The notes under the pieces were generated by a model. That model saw nothing but the letters and a program-made list of their open reading frames with translations, was not told the DNA's origin and did no database searches. The position numbers and the translations under genes were made by a program. Of a stretch of 64,000 nucleotides of DNA, positions 13,977-28,700 are shown piece after piece; the first letter of the stretch is position 1, and each line of letters opens with the position of its first letter. The DNA is from Drosophila pseudoobscura (Eukaryota; Arthropoda; Insecta; Diptera; Drosophilidae), in NCBI RefSeq assembly GCF_009870125.1, contig NC_046683.1:45523869-45587868 (forward strand), written 5' to 3'.

Positions 13977-15254
13977 TTAATCTTTTTGAAATTTAGCAAT
14001 AAAGAAACCCACAGTGTCCAAATCGTTGCCGGGACCAAAGCGCTGCAGCAGCTTCGATTGAGCGGTCTCCAGATCCGGGAGTGGCAGGCCGGGACCCCCG
14101 TACCGAGGTGTGGCATCCAGCAGACGTAGTTCGGGATACTTTCTCAGCGCCCAGGCCACAATGCTCTCGCACTCGGCCTCGGTGACTGTGCAAGTGCTGT
14201 AGACGAGGATGCCGCCAGGGCGCAAAAGTTGGACAGCCTGTGCCAGAAGACGACGCTGGATGTTTGGATAGGATTTCAAGATCTTGGCCTGCTTAATGTT
14301 GCACAATAGCTGCGGACGGTTGCCCAGACCACTGCATGGGGCATCCAGAAGAATGCGATCGAAGCTGGCACATGGAAAGGGTGGAGCGGATGGGCACGAC
14401 GAATCGCTTGACGCGGCCACTGCTTTTGTGGAGTCAAAGACGTGCGCCTGTATGCTCCGATAGTTGTTCCCCAGTTTCCCCAGCATGCCGCGCACACGAC
14501 TCGCGGAGTTATCCAACGCCACGACGCACCCCTGATCGCCCATTAGCTCTGCTATGTGAGTAGTTTTGTTGCCCGGAGCGGCGCACATGTCCAGGATGCG
14601 TTCACCAGGCTGTGGGTCCAGGACACGCACGCATACAATAGAGGGCAGATTTTGCAGCAGGGCGTCTGCGCTGCTGAGGTCCCCAAGCGAGGGCACTCCA
14701 CTGACATTCGATTGCATTTCAACGGCGATCCCTGTGGGAGCTTCATCCTTGTCATTGTACAGTTGATAGCGTTGCATTAGCACCTTGCCCACGCCCACAT
14801 AGACCTTTTCCGAGTTCTCGTAACGCGTGGTCATCCCTCGCTTGCATTTGCCGGCCAAGTCAGCATAGACATTGACGCATTCCTGCAGCTGTGTGTTCGA
14901 CTCCATGGCCAGAACGCCAGGGGCATAAATGTGAGCTCCCCGCAGCAGAGCAGCTCCGCAGCTGGTGTCCACAATGACTTCTTTGAGCGTAGGATCGGGT
15001 ACGGACAACGCCAGTTCCGCCTCAAGGGGAGCTATGCACAGTACTTCGGGCAGATCCGCCAGGCCATAAATCCTCGGGGCCTGCTGGCCACATGGATATC
15101 TCCTTGCGAGATGCTCCTCCAATTGCGCTTTGTGCGTCTCTACATTGGTGCGCAGTCTGTTCACCCTGTAGGTGGTGACACGTGGAGTCCGACAGAGCCA
15201 TTCCAAAAGTTGCGACACAGCTGCCGACTGAATAAAAACATTATATGAGATCAA
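13977..15254 (-). CDS. Nsun6: tRNA (cytosine-5) methyltransferase Nsun6
   Basis: A single-exon frame of 425 aa. An N-terminal region carries the PRVTTYRVN motif, then a PUA domain at about residues 100-180 (GAALLRGAHIYAPGV, GKCKRG), typical of NSUN6 and absent from NSUN5 or NSUN2. The methyltransferase domain follows: SAM motif I LDMCAAPGNKTTH near 221-233, motif IV DAPCSG with Cys307, and motif VI STCTVTEAE with Cys355. Both conserved cysteines needed for catalysis and release are present. The end, DTVGFFIAKF, matches human NSUN6. In vertebrates NSUN6 methylates C72 in the acceptor stem of tRNA-Cys and tRNA-Thr; the fly protein is expected to act similarly. It converges with Chro, 1.07 kb away, and is transcribed divergently from Arf79F. 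Confidence 0.93.
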   Translation of the reverse strand: MISYNVFIQSAAVSQLLEWLCRTPRVTTYRVNRLRTNVETHKAQLEEHLARRYPCGQQAPRIYGLADLPEVLCIAPLEAELALSVPDPTLKEVIVDTSCGAALLRGAHIYAPGVLAMESNTQLQECVNVYADLAGKCKRGMTTRYENSEKVYVGVGKVLMQRYQLYNDKDEAPTGIAVEMQSNVSGVPSLGDLSSADALLQNLPSIVCVRVLDPQPGERILDMCAAPGNKTTHIAELMGDQGCVVALDNSASRVRGMLGKLGNNYRSIQAHVFDSTKAVAASSDSSCPSAPPFPCASFDRILLDAPCSGLGNRPQLLCNIKQAKILKSYPNIQRRLLAQAVQLLRPGGILVYSTCTVTEAECESIVAWALRKYPELRLLDATPRYGGPGLPLPDLETAQSKLLQRFGPGNDLDTVGFFIAKFQKD

Positions 15255-19260
<4,006 letters not shown>

Positions 19261-19442
19261 TTAAACATACACTAAAACTACAACCACAACAACAAAAAAC
19301 AACAACAGCAACAACATAAATACACACTAACTTTGATTTCAAGCAAAGCAGAAACAGAAGCAGAAAGCAACCATCAGAAACACCAACAGACAGACAAAAC
19401 AGACACAGGAAAACGGCGGAAATCCTATCCTCATCAAGAAGG

Positions 19443-19474
19443 AACAACAACAACAGCAACAACAACAGCAGCAA

Positions 19475-19505
<31 letters not shown>

Positions 19506-19525
19506 AACAGCAGCAACAACATCAA

Positions 19526-19556
<31 letters not shown>

Positions 19557-19575
19557 AGCAACATAAACAACAAGA
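19443..19575 (+). repeat. CAA/CAG repeat in Arf79F 3' UTR
   Basis: About 130 bp of interspersed CAA and CAG triplets begins about 180 bp after the Arf79F stop. It reads as poly-Thr/Ala on the plus strand and poly-Leu/Val on the minus strand in other frames, which are repeat shadows. Further 3' UTR with several AATAAA signals extends to about 20,120. Confidence 0.9.
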
Positions 19576-20158
19576 GTAGAGATCTTCGCATAACTTAAAA
19601 GGCTCCTCCTTCCTGTCCGTTGAGAACACAAGAAATTGAAATTGCAAGAACAGATCTTTTCAAGCAGCATCAGCATATAAAAGAACGCTATAATTTAATT
19701 TAAATTTATATACATAATTATTGGATGTTTAAAAACGAAACGATTAAAGGAGAACCCCAACCAATCGCAAAAGAAAAAAAAGGAAACAAAACACTAAAGT
19801 ATATGGTAAAAATGTCTTTTTTAAGTTATTTTTGTCCTCTCTCCCTCTCCCCCCCTCATCAATATATATTTCTTTTTAATTTTATAAATATAAAAGTAAT
19901 ATTAATGAGAAGTAATAAACAACAAAAACCATTTTAATTTTTAACACTTTCGTTTCGTGTCGTCGCTTGGCAAAAAACAAAAAAAGAAAACCCATAAAAC
20001 AAACACACGCATATACATAAAACCATATTAAAACGGAAAACGTACTATTTAAAAGGTAATTCTAAATAAAATTTAAATAAATAAAACCGGCTGGACATTT
20101 TTATAATACGAAATAAATAATTTTTTTTCGACAATACCCGTTTTCTTTTGTTGTGGTC
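19576..20158. other. Arf79F 3' UTR tail and EMC4 upstream DNA
   Basis: AT-rich DNA with several AATAAA signals (near 19911, 20066, 20081 and 20112), consistent with alternative Arf79F polyadenylation. No gene seen. Confidence 0.5.
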
Positions 20159-20166
20159 TATCGATA
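20159..20166 (+). promoter_or_regulatory. DRE core motif upstream of EMC4
   Basis: A perfect TATCGATA palindrome 153 bp upstream of the EMC4 start codon. This is the core of the DNA replication-related element bound by DREF and BEAF-32, typical of fly housekeeping promoters, in the expected distance range. Confidence 0.7.
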
Positions 20167-20318
20167 ACGATATTTTCAAGCGCTTGAAGTTTTGCAACAC
20201 TGTTCATTTTGACGTTTGACGTTTTCCCACACTAGCTACCCCAATTTGTGTAAATGCATGAAAAATTCACCCCGAATTGTGAGATTGTTTCAATTATTAA
20301 ATAAAAAGAAAACTCAGC

Positions 20319-20969
20319 ATGTCTGCAAAGCAAAATTCAAAGAAATTCAAGTGGGCGTTGGACTTTAATGGAAGGTAAATGCAATTTTGAATTGAGTATT
20401 TGATATGTGTATGTGCGGCATAAGAGATATTTTCACACCCCATTTCGTTTTTCCCGAGCAGCAAAAATTCGGAAATTCCATCTCCGCTGGGCTACAATCC
20501 AAGTGCAGTGGTAAATCAAACCGAAGTCGTACGCGATCAGCGTTTGGTTATCAAGAAATCATGGGATCTGGCTCTAGGACCGCTGAAGAATGTAAGTGAA
20601 TAGTCGACCATGCAGGCTCCATGCTGGACGTAATAACCTTTGGATTCATTGCAGATACCCATGAACCTGTTCATCATGTACATGTCCGGTAATTCTATAT
20701 CGATTTTCCCAATTATGATGGTCGGCATGATGCTGGTGCGGCCAATCAAGGCAATGTTCACAACCCAAGTTACCTCGAAAATGGCCGAAGGCGCCCAGGG
20801 AACTGGTCAGCGCATTGTCTACTTTCTGGGAAACCTGGCAAACGTAGCGCTGGCCCTTTACAAATGCCATAGCATGGGCCTGTTACCCACACACGCCTCT
20901 GACTGGCTGGCCTTTGTCCAGCCCCAAACTCGCTTGGAATATTATGGAGGAGGAATATCATTTGTCTAG
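20319..20969 (+). CDS. EMC4: ER membrane protein complex subunit 4
   Basis: Three coding exons, 20319-20374, 20462-20591 and 20655-20969, giving 166 aa. The exon 1 motif KKFKWALDF matches the conserved RFKWAIE of human EMC4; exon 2 ends in [11 protein letters not shown]; exon 3 begins [23 protein letters not shown] and ends near [12 protein letters not shown], all highly conserved. The hydrophobic stretches near residues 67-88 and 113-130 are membrane segments. EMC4 is part of the EMC insertase, which places transmembrane helices in the ER membrane. A DRE lies upstream. Its 3' end is convergent with the STMP1 gene, and the inverted duplication begins within its 3' flank near 20,985. Confidence 0.95.
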
Positions 20970-21065
20970 TTTGTAATAATTGGTGGCGAATATGTACATT
21001 GAACGTCACTTTATTTGATCATAGTAGATACATTTGTTTAAATTAAAACCCTAACATGGCATTTT

Positions 21066-21129
21066 TCAATCATCCAAGATCTTCTTGGCCTCCTTTTTGA
21101 TGTCATGAACGATCTGTTCGGCGGCCGAC
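21066..21129 (-). CDS. candidate alternative last exon near STMP1
   Basis: A minus-strand exon candidate with a good acceptor (CATTTCACTCTCCACAG). One frame reads SAAEQIVHDIKKEAKKILDD then stop, a charged helical tail resembling the C-terminus of STMP1 proteins. An AATAAA lies about 50 bp downstream, near 21010. It needs an upstream exon ending in phase 2. The visible STMP1 exon 2 ends in phase 0, which would give only an 8-residue tail. It may therefore belong to another transcript or use an unseen donor. The right-arm copy near 33,364 has lost an in-frame 33 bp between two AGATC repeats and the stop. Confidence 0.4.
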
Positions 21130-21386
21130 CTGTGGAGAGTGAAATGAAATTAGAATGCGTTCAGGCGCACTTTAATTTAACTTATATTTAACCTAATTTA
21201 TTGGATAAATGAGTCCCCTATGATCTGTTGATCGTTTGTTCTCCCTCACCAAATGATAATTAATAACCACAACCAAAGGTCGGTCTAATGTTTTATTCTA
21301 ACAATGAATTTTTGTAGTGTGACTGGTGGTAGTGAACGACAATGGCCGTTTAGATTATAGATTATTAGATTATATCTAATCTGGAA

Positions 21387-22225
21387 TTACTTTTTCTTGT
21401 TGTCGTCAATTAGCTCTCGTATCTTTTCGTTCATTCGCTGGACCAACTTTTGGGGGTCATCGACACGGGGCACCTGGAAACAGATAACCACAAAACCACC
21501 CATACATAGTTTTATTATTTTCAGTAGAGACAATTTAAGTGTAGGGGTGGAAGGCGTACCTCATAGTTTTGAGATATGTAGATGCCCGTGTAAATTCCGG
21601 CTCCAAATGTCAGCTGCAAGGGAAGACAGACAAAAAGAAAACTGTTAAAATTTGTTGCATTGGTTGGTTGGTCCCACTTCTGGCTGACCAGAGAGAAGTA
21701 CAGTGTTCGTTTGAAGTTCCAGAATGGCTTTTTTGGGCAGTAGGGAATCGTGTCTTGCATCTCAGGACAGCAGCTGTAGGAGGGGCGGCCGTTGCCCGCT
21801 CCACATCTGGCTTTCATCAGTTGCAGACCGACTCCAAGCAACTTCATTTTTGTGAAATTTATGTAAAACTATTAATTTTTATTGATTTGACCAAAGTAGA
21901 TATCTTTTTGAAGCTTTACCAGTTGACATTTTTCCAAGAGATTACTGTGATTTCATTTGGGGATTGGGTTCGTTGTCGCCTATTATATAACCTTGAAAGC
22001 GCTTGTCTAATATCCAAATTTGTATGTTTTTGTTGGCCAAAAGGTTGTTTTGATGATGACGAGGTACCGCGGCAACAACGTCACCGCCGCAAAAAGAAGA
22101 ACCACAAATTGATGATATATCCATAAACTTGATGCTATGTATTTATGCACACATAAATGGGCTTTTCTCTGCACAAACACTGTGCTATAATATTAGAAAA
22201 TGCAACTTACCAAAAACTTAAGCAT
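21387..22225 (-). CDS. STMP1-type short transmembrane mitochondrial protein (left copy)
   Basis: Three exons, 22225-22211, 21613-21560 and 21473-21387, all with GT-AG borders and phase 0, give a 51-aa protein beginning MLKFLLTFGAGIYTGIY and continuing SQNYEVPRVDD. Human STMP1 begins MLQFLLGFTLGN and has AQNYDIP at the same place, so the family call is strong. One transmembrane helix lies at about residues 3-20, then a charged helix ending NKKK. STMP1 proteins sit in the inner mitochondrial membrane and affect respiratory complexes. An alternative first exon lies in its first intron. A CAGCTGAT motif at 22341 is about 115 bp upstream. Exons 2 and 3, but not exon 1, are duplicated in the right arm. 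Confidence 0.85.
21689..21847 (-). CDS. alternative first exon of STMP1 (MKLL form)
   Basis: Within the first STMP1 intron, a 159-bp minus-strand exon reads MKLLGVGLQLMKARCGAG and ends RTLYFSL before a GT donor. Joined in phase 0 across a 75-bp intron to exon 2, it would make a 99-aa protein. Cysteines at 15, 26, 27 and 37 are conserved in the right copy. Between the two copies the exon shows six synonymous and two amino-acid-changing differences, a sign of selection on the protein. The left frame also happens to stay open through the intron. The donor GTCAGC is weaker than usual. It might instead be a nested small gene. Confidence 0.6.
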
Positions 22226-22340
22226 TGTCGAATAATTGAAGCCACTTTTGCCTTCACCCGCCGCCAGTTTAATATGTGTGAGGGAGAGTGTGTGTGTAAG
22301 AAATGTCAAACGCAGATTTGCGTGTGTATGTGTGCGCGAA

Positions 22341-22348
22341 CAGCTGAT
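22341..22348 (-). promoter_or_regulatory. E-box (CAGCTGAT) upstream of STMP1
   Basis: On the minus strand this reads ATCAGCTG followed by TTCG, the E-box core-promoter motif common in fly housekeeping genes, about 115 bp before the canonical STMP1 start. Confidence 0.4.
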
Positions 22349-23066
22349 TTCACTTTTAACTTTTTACAGAGATTAGATAATCTCAGTTAGTGCTGCTGCC
22401 GTGCCCTGCTCTCTGGTTGTACAATTACTCTACGAAATAGTGTGATTTAAGTTGCACTTGATAGCCGATTTAATAAATAATTTTCCTCTAAGTGGCTATT
22501 CAAATGCAAGCGACAAACGCTACTATCAAGAGTGGTGGACTGGGAGAAAATGATATAGACACAAGGAAAACACAAACAGCCAAAAATAAAACTTGTTCGT
22601 GGCTGTCAGGTTCAGTGTGGTAAATTTATGTCTGTCTGGACAGCTAAAAGCCATAATTAATTTGCATATTTCCAGCTTTCTAAATTAAAATTAAAGCCTC
22701 AGTCTTTTTTCGGGAAATTTGTTCAAATATTTCGTTTCTTGCGCCAAATTTTCTTCACCGTTTTTAGTGCAGCCCTGCCATGATAAAACGTTTCGCAGCA
22801 CTACTGCCAGAAGTTTTTACAGAAATTAAAGAAAATTTAAATTAAATCAAAATCCGTTTCTGGATACCTTAGAATCACACTCCGCAGAGAGTGCAAAGGT
22901 ATTCTTTTACTTTTACTATGCATACATATTAATTTGTACAGTAAACGACGTTAGACATGAATTGCACACTGCACAGGTAACATTTAAATTCAGAAAATAC
23001 ACTAACTTAAGCCTATAGACGGTCATCGGACGGGATGCATGTTCATCGTTGCAGTTTGTGTGTCCA

Positions 23067-23243
23067 CTAGGCAGTCACTGCAGGCCGCGTCTTAAGGTAG
23101 ACGAACAGCACTACAAATAACGCTAAGACGCCCATGGCCGGCAAAACAATTGTACGAATTTTTCCTTGAATTTCCACATTATCTAGTTTACGCTCCTTCT
23201 TCTGCTTGCGCGTCTCCTTGACCTTGCCTTTTAATTGACGCAT
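23067..23243 (-). CDS. SMCO4-like single-pass membrane microprotein
   Basis: A 58-aa protein, MRQLKGKVKETRKQKKER then a helix ending VYLKTRPAVTA. Human SMCO4 (59 aa) also begins MRQLKGK, has KKERK, then TTVVLPTLAVVVLL and ends TRPTITE, so the family match is clear. A basic coiled N-terminus is followed by one transmembrane segment at about residues 31-50. The nine codons upstream (MPNSSILQK) lie in a 53-bp 5' UTR intron (23299-23247, gtaagt...ttacag), whose acceptor falls 3 bp before this ATG, so the start is the conserved MRQLKG. A CAGCTGAT E-box lies at 23546. The function is not established. It is not duplicated in the right arm. Confidence 0.88.
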   Translation of the reverse strand: MRQLKGKVKETRKQKKERKLDNVEIQGKIRTIVLPAMGVLALFVVLFVYLKTRPAVTA

Positions 23244-23545
23244 TTTCTGTAATATCGAACTATTAGGCACACGATTATTTGATTATTTGATCCACTTACG
23301 CTTTGGCTGGCAGCACCACACACCTGTGGGGGAGAAACTTTGGTGACGTGTAGAGTTTTTTTAATGCGTACGCTTGCGTGTTCTTCTGCATGTGGATATG
23401 TATAATTAGAATAACAACAAACACGTGCGACAGAGCGGCAACGACAAGTTGGTCGATTCTACCGCTACGCTCAACAAGTTTTATTTGTTAGCCCCAAAAG
23501 AAAGTTCGTTTTTTGTAGTCGTTTTTGGTATGGGAATTGTTGACA

Positions 23546-23553
23546 CAGCTGAT
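23546..23553 (-). promoter_or_regulatory. E-box (CAGCTGAT) upstream of SMCO4-like gene
   Basis: On the minus strand it reads ATCAGCTG, the same core-promoter E-box seen upstream of STMP1, about 300 bp before the SMCO4-like start codon and about 250 bp before its 5' UTR intron. Confidence 0.4.
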
Positions 23554-23879
23554 GCGAAACTCAGTGCTGTAAAATGACAGTTTTGACGGGCGCGCATTTT
23601 AAATTATGTGCTCAAGTACTTTTACTTTGGCAAAATTTTGTGACGCTACTTTTGGACGGGGTTATTGCTCTCTTATTTCTGGATGTGGTTCTGGTTCAAG
23701 AATTATGCAAGGTTCCAGGTCTTACTGCGAATATGTCGCAAACGAACATTATGTATTAGATCCCAGGGTCTTCGGCTCTGGTGTCCGCCTAACGACGCGC
23801 CATTATAAGCCATTGTTTTTTTCCTTCTGAGAGAATATTTCATGATATATTTCCCCGGATAACTTTAACTTTTCCGTGT

Positions 23880-25229
23880 CCTACACCGCTCTGGTGATTT
23901 TCCCATTTGAACTCAGTTGGCGCGCGCGCATTCTTTTTTTACAGGGCTCAGGCGATGTGTTGCCAGATCGATACTGCATCCACGATCGCGTGCACCGCGC
24001 CAGCAGATGGTACATACATATAATATTTAGCTACCTGCACACTCTACGACGTACGACGTAAGTGCTTCGCAGGTGCATACATTACCGAAATCGATTCCTT
24101 GTTTTCCCCTCTATTCATGTTTTCCATTGACAGTTTTTACTTGGTTCTCCTTTTTTCATTCCTTCCAGCTCTATTCGCCGAGACCCTCTCTGGCCATAAG
24201 CTGATATGCCTCGATCTCCTTCTCTTAGCAGGTAAAGTTATTAAGTTATTATTTATTCATTTACTTTATTTAACTCTTCCTCTCATCTCAGCAGGTTGAC
24301 CACCATCGCTTACCAGGAGGGTGACGCATCCTTTTGACGGCTTTTTACTCCAGGAACCTGACCGGTTGACAACGCGAACTCTCGGCTCCTGCGCACGGGT
24401 TCACGATGCCACGAGGGGTGCGTGTCAACATAACCCCGTGCGCCCCTGATTCCAATCGCGGGAAGCTGTGCCTGGGCGACCTTTGGGTCCAGGCACTGCC
24501 ATGGCAATCTGCCTTACGTCCCACGCTGCTTTCTCCGCCTTTCCAGTCCGCTCTCCGTCGGCACCTCCTCCCCATCCTCTCGGGAGGTTCAAGGGATGTC
24601 TTCTTGGCTCAACTGACGAAACCACTGGCTGCTACTGACATGCTACTGGCCATAGCCATGATGCCACTGCTGTGTCGCTAAGTCGACAATGTGGTGTCCC
24701 GTCCGTTGCAGCATGGACAAGTGATCAACGGCTCACGCGCACGGAAAATATTGTGAGCAACCCCCCATTCACACGCCATCGAATCAAACGCTGGGCTTAG
24801 AGACGCGTAAGTAAATCAGTATATAAATATGGACATATCTTAAGATGTATTTTCCTTCACAGAGGACTAATGTACCCTTGGATTTGCCTCGAGCCGAGTC
24901 GTACCACCACAGTCCTATCAGACAGCAGGACAGAAGCGAACCCTTTGCAAGATCCCAACCTAACAAGTCATCGTCATCCTTCGACCTGGCCATCGACAAC
25001 AAGTACTTTGACTATGACAATCAAGAGAGGAGCTACGCGGGCTACTAGACTCTAGATAGATTTCGTTGTTGTTAAGTTTAGGGATATACGCGTCCATACA
25101 TACATATATGTATGTATTTAGATAGTAGATACAAATGTTTCCCACTTGTTTATTTATTTATACTAAGCTAAGTAATGACGAATAAAACTATTGAAAAATC
25201 GTCCTTGCTGTATCCTGTATCGGAACAAC
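23880..25229 (+). repeat. inverted duplication, left inner block A
   Basis: Matches 30,378-31,690 in inverted orientation. The 741 bp from 24,489 to 25,229 pair with 31,118-30,378 base for base as far as I can read (coordinates sum to 55,607 throughout). Beyond that, towards 23,880, small indels and substitutions appear, including a ~50-bp segment present only on the left (about 24,391-24,440) and one of similar size present only on the right (about 31,270-31,320). Confidence 0.92.
24863..25048 (+). CDS. terminal exon of unidentified duplicated locus (left copy)
   Basis: After a strong acceptor (TTTTCCTTCACAG) one frame reads RTNVPLDLPRAESYHH and on to DNQERSYAGY then stop, 61 residues, polar and Ser/Asp/Tyr-rich like a cytoplasmic tail. 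An AATAAA near 25,181 follows. Candidate upstream exons share splice sites with the right arm: one ending near 24,058 (gtaagt), one at about 24,169-24,231 (reading ALFAETLSGHKLICLDLLLLAG), and one ending before gtaagt near 24,808. I could not join these into one open frame: the exon ending near 24,808 has a stop in the phase needed here. I do not recognise the protein. It may be a pseudogene or a non-coding transcript. Confidence 0.35.
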   Translation, partial: RTNVPLDLPRAESYHHSPIRQQDRSEPFARSQPNKSSSSFDLAIDNKYFDYDNQERSYAGY

Positions 25230-25640
25230 TATCCAGATTACAAAAGGTGTGGCACGCCCAGATCGGATCACAAAGAGCGCAGAAAACTCAATCTTTTTGA
25301 TTGGGAAAAATGTCCTTGATCCTTGATAAGGACTTCATTAAATCAAGGAGATTTTTTCGACCGCAGGAAGCGACCGTCGCACGTCTAGATCGGCCCACTA
25401 ATAGCCGGAAAAACTATATGTGTATGGCAGGTGCTGTTAGCGAAGGATCAAGGACATTTTTTGATTACAGAAAGCCGTCGCATGTCGCGATCGGGCAACG
25501 AATAATGGAGAAAACAAGATATATATGCCTAGGAAAATATCCTTAATCCTTGGTCCTTGATAAGGACTTCATCAGATTAAGGATGCTATTCCGATCACAG
25601 GAAGCCTTCGGACGACTAGATCGGGCTTCAAGTAACGAAG
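25230..25640 (+). repeat. flanking tandem repeat, left (CCTTGATCC family)
   Basis: About three diverged units of 125-130 bp, each with TCCTTGATCC or its complement, CCTTGATAAGGACT, a segment like GATCACAGGAAGCC, AGATCGGGC and AAAACAAGATATAT. The same family lies inverted on the other side of the satellite at 29,925-30,377. No open frame or terminal repeat is visible. Confidence 0.75.
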
Positions 25641-25734
25641 AAAACAACAATAGTTGTTGTTGTACAACAATAACTCTCAACGACCAAAGAAAATATGAAA
25701 ACGAAACAAATTTTTAAAAGAATTAAAAAAAACC

Positions 25735-28700
25735 AGCGACCTTCTGTTGATTTCTGTTTGCCTGGTATCCCAGATTTGAAATTAACGTTTTTCTCCCTCT
25801 GAGCGGCCAAAGAAAATATGAAAAAAACGTTACAATAAAATAAAAAGGAATTAAAAAAAAACCAGCGGCTTTTTGCTATTTCTGTTTGCCTGGTATTCCA
25901 GATTTGAAATTAACGTTTTTCTCCCTTTGAGCGGCCAAAGAAAATATGAAAAAACGTAAAAATAAAATAAAAAGAATTTGAAAAAACGAGCGGCTTTTTG
26001 CTATTTCTGTTTGCCTGGTATCCCAGATTTGAAATTAACGTTTTTCTCCCTTTGAGCGGCCAAAGAAAATATGAAAAAACGTAAAAAAAAATAAAAAGAA
26101 TTTGAAAAAAACGAGCGGCTTTTTGCTATTTCTGTTTGCCTGGTATCCCAGATTTGAAATTAACGTTTTTCTCCCTTTGAGCGGCCAAAGAAAATATGAA
26201 AAAAACGTAAAAATAAAATTAAAAGAAATTTGAAAAAAACGAGCGGCTTTTTGCTATTTCTGTTTGCCTATTTCTTTTTCCCATATTTGAAATTAACGTT
26301 TTTCTCCCTTTGAGCGGCCAAAGAAAATATGAAAAAAACGTAAAAATAAAATTAAAAGAAATTTAAAAAAAACGATCGGCTTTTTGCTATTTCTGTTTGC
26401 CTGGTATCCCAGATTTGAAATTAACGTTTTTCTCCCTTTGAGCGGCCAAAGAAAATATGAAAAAACGTAAAAATAAAATTAAAAGGAATTTAAAAAAAGC
26501 AGCGGCTTTTTGCTATTTCTGTTTGCCTGGTATCCCAGATTTGAAATTAACGTTTTTCTCCCTTTGAGCGGCCAAAGAAAATATGAAAAAAAACGTAAAA
26601 ATAAAATTAAAAGAATTTGAAAAAAAAACGAGCGGCTTTTTGCTATTTCTGTTTGCCTGGTATTCCAGATTTGAAATTAACGTTTTTCTCCCTTTGAGCG
26701 GCCAAAGAAAATATGAAAAAACGTAAAAATAAAATAAAAAGAATTTGAAAAAAACGAGCGGCTTTTTGCTATTTCTGTTTGCCTGGTATCCCAGATTTAA
26801 AATTAACGCTTTTCTCCCTTTGAGCGACCAAAGAAAATATGAAAAAAACGTAAAAATAAAATTAAAAGGAATTAAAAAAAAACGAGCGGCTTTTTGCTAT
26901 TTCTGTTTTCCTGGTATCCCAGATTTGAAATTAACGTTTTTCTCCCTTTGAGCGGCCAAAGAAAATATGAAAAAAAGTTACAATAAAATTAAAAGGAATT
27001 AAAAAAAAACCAGCGGCTTTTTGCTATTTCTGTTTGCCTGGTATTCCAGATTTGAAATTAACGTTTTTCTCCCTTTGAGCGGCTAAAGAAAATATGAAAA
27101 AACGTAAAAATAAAATAAAAAGAATTTTAAAAAAACGAGCGGCTTTTTGCTATTTCTGTTTGCCTGGTATCCCAGATTTGAAATTAACGTTTTTCTCTCT
27201 TTGAGCGGCCAAAGAAAATATGAAAAAACGTAAAAATAAAATTAAAAGGAATTTAAAAAAAGCAGCGGCTTTTTGCTATTTCTGTTTGCCTGGTATCCCA
27301 GATTTGAAATTAACGTTTTTCTCCCTTTGAGCGGCCAAAGAAAATATGAAAAAACGTAAAAATAAAATTAAAAGGAATTAAAAAAAAGCAGCGGCTTTTT
27401 GCTATTTCTGTTTGCCTGGTATCCCAGATTTGAAATTAACGCTTTTCTCCCTTTGAGCGGCCAAAGAAAATATGAAAAAAACGTAAAATAAAATTAAAAG
27501 AAATTTAAAAAAAAACGATCGGCTTTTTGCTATTTCTGTTTGCCTGGTATCCCAGATTTGAAATTAACGTTTTTCTCCCTTTGAGCGGCCAAAGAAAATA
27601 TGAAAAAACGTAAAAATAATATTAAAAGAAATTTGAAAAAAACAAGCGGCTTTTTGCTATTTCTGTTTGCCTGGTATCCCAGATTTGAAATTAACGTTTT
27701 TCTCTCTTTGAGCGGCCAAAGAAAATATGAAAAAACGTAAAAATAAAATTAAAAGGAATTAAAAAAAAGCAGCGGCTTTTTGCTATTTCTGTTTGCCTGG
27801 TATCCCAGATTTGAAATTAACGTTTTTCTCCCTTTGAGTGGCCAAAGAAAATATGAAAAAAACGTAAAAATAAAATTAAAAGAAATTAAAAAAAAACGAT
27901 CGGCTTTTTGCTATTTCTGTTTGCCTGGTATCCCAGATTTGAAATTAACGTTTTTCTCCCTTTGAGCGGCCAAAGAAAATATGAAAAAAAACGTAAAAAT
28001 AAAATTAAAAGAATTTGAAAAAAAACGAGCGGCTTTTTGCTATTTCTGTTTGCCTGGTATCCCAGATTTGAAATTAACGTTTTTCTCCCTTTGAGCGGCC
28101 AAAGAAAATATGAAAAAACGTAAAAAAAAATAAAAAGAATTTGAAAAAAACGAGCGGCTTTTTGCTATTTCTGTTTGCCTGGTATCCCAGATTTGAAATT
28201 AACGTTTTTCTCCCTTTGAGCGGCCAAAGAAAATATGAAAAAAACGTAAAAATAAAATTAAAAGAAATTTGAAAAAAACGAGCGGCTTTTTGCTATTTCT
28301 GTTTTCCTGGTATCCCAGATTTGAAATTAACGTTTTTCTCCCTTTGAGCGGCCAAAGAAAATATGAAAAAAACGTAAAAATAAAATTAAAAGAAATTTAA
28401 AAAAAACGATCGGCTTTTTGCTATTTCTGTTTGCCTGGTATCCCAGATTTGAAATTAACGTTTTTCTCCCTTTGAGCGGCCAAAGAAAATATGAAAAAAA
28501 CGTAAAAATAATATTAAAAGAAATTTGAAAAAAACAAGCGGCTTTTTGCTATTTCTGTTTGCCTGGTATCCCAGATTTGAAATTAACGTTTTTCTCCCTT
28601 TGAGCGGCCAAAGAAAATATGAAAAAAAACGTCAAAATTAAATTAAAAGAAATTAAAAAAACGATCGGCTTTTTGCTATTTCTGTTTGCCTGGTATCCCA

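Larger units (their letters stand above)
20985..21960 (+). repeat. inverted duplication, left outer block B
   Basis: This block matches 32,620-33,480 in inverted orientation, roughly 85-90% by eye. It spans the EMC4 3' flank, the alternative STMP1 last exon, STMP1 exons 3 and 2, the alternative first exon and about 110 bp upstream of that. Homology stops before the canonical STMP1 exon 1. Confidence 0.85.
21961..23879. other. left-arm-only segment
   Basis: This 1.9-kb stretch has no clear counterpart in the right arm. It holds the canonical STMP1 first exon, the SMCO4-like gene and the promoters between them. The corresponding position on the right is occupied by unrelated sequence (31,700-32,620). 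Confidence 0.6.

Noticed and set aside
23067-23270. 67-aa start (MPNSSILQK) for the SMCO4-like protein
   Set aside because: The extra codons lie in a 5' UTR intron; the family starts at MRQLKG.
24406-24681. 91-aa frame in the unidentified duplicated locus (also on the right arm)
   Set aside because: Open in both arms, but the arms are identical there, so this gives no evidence of selection; composition not convincing.
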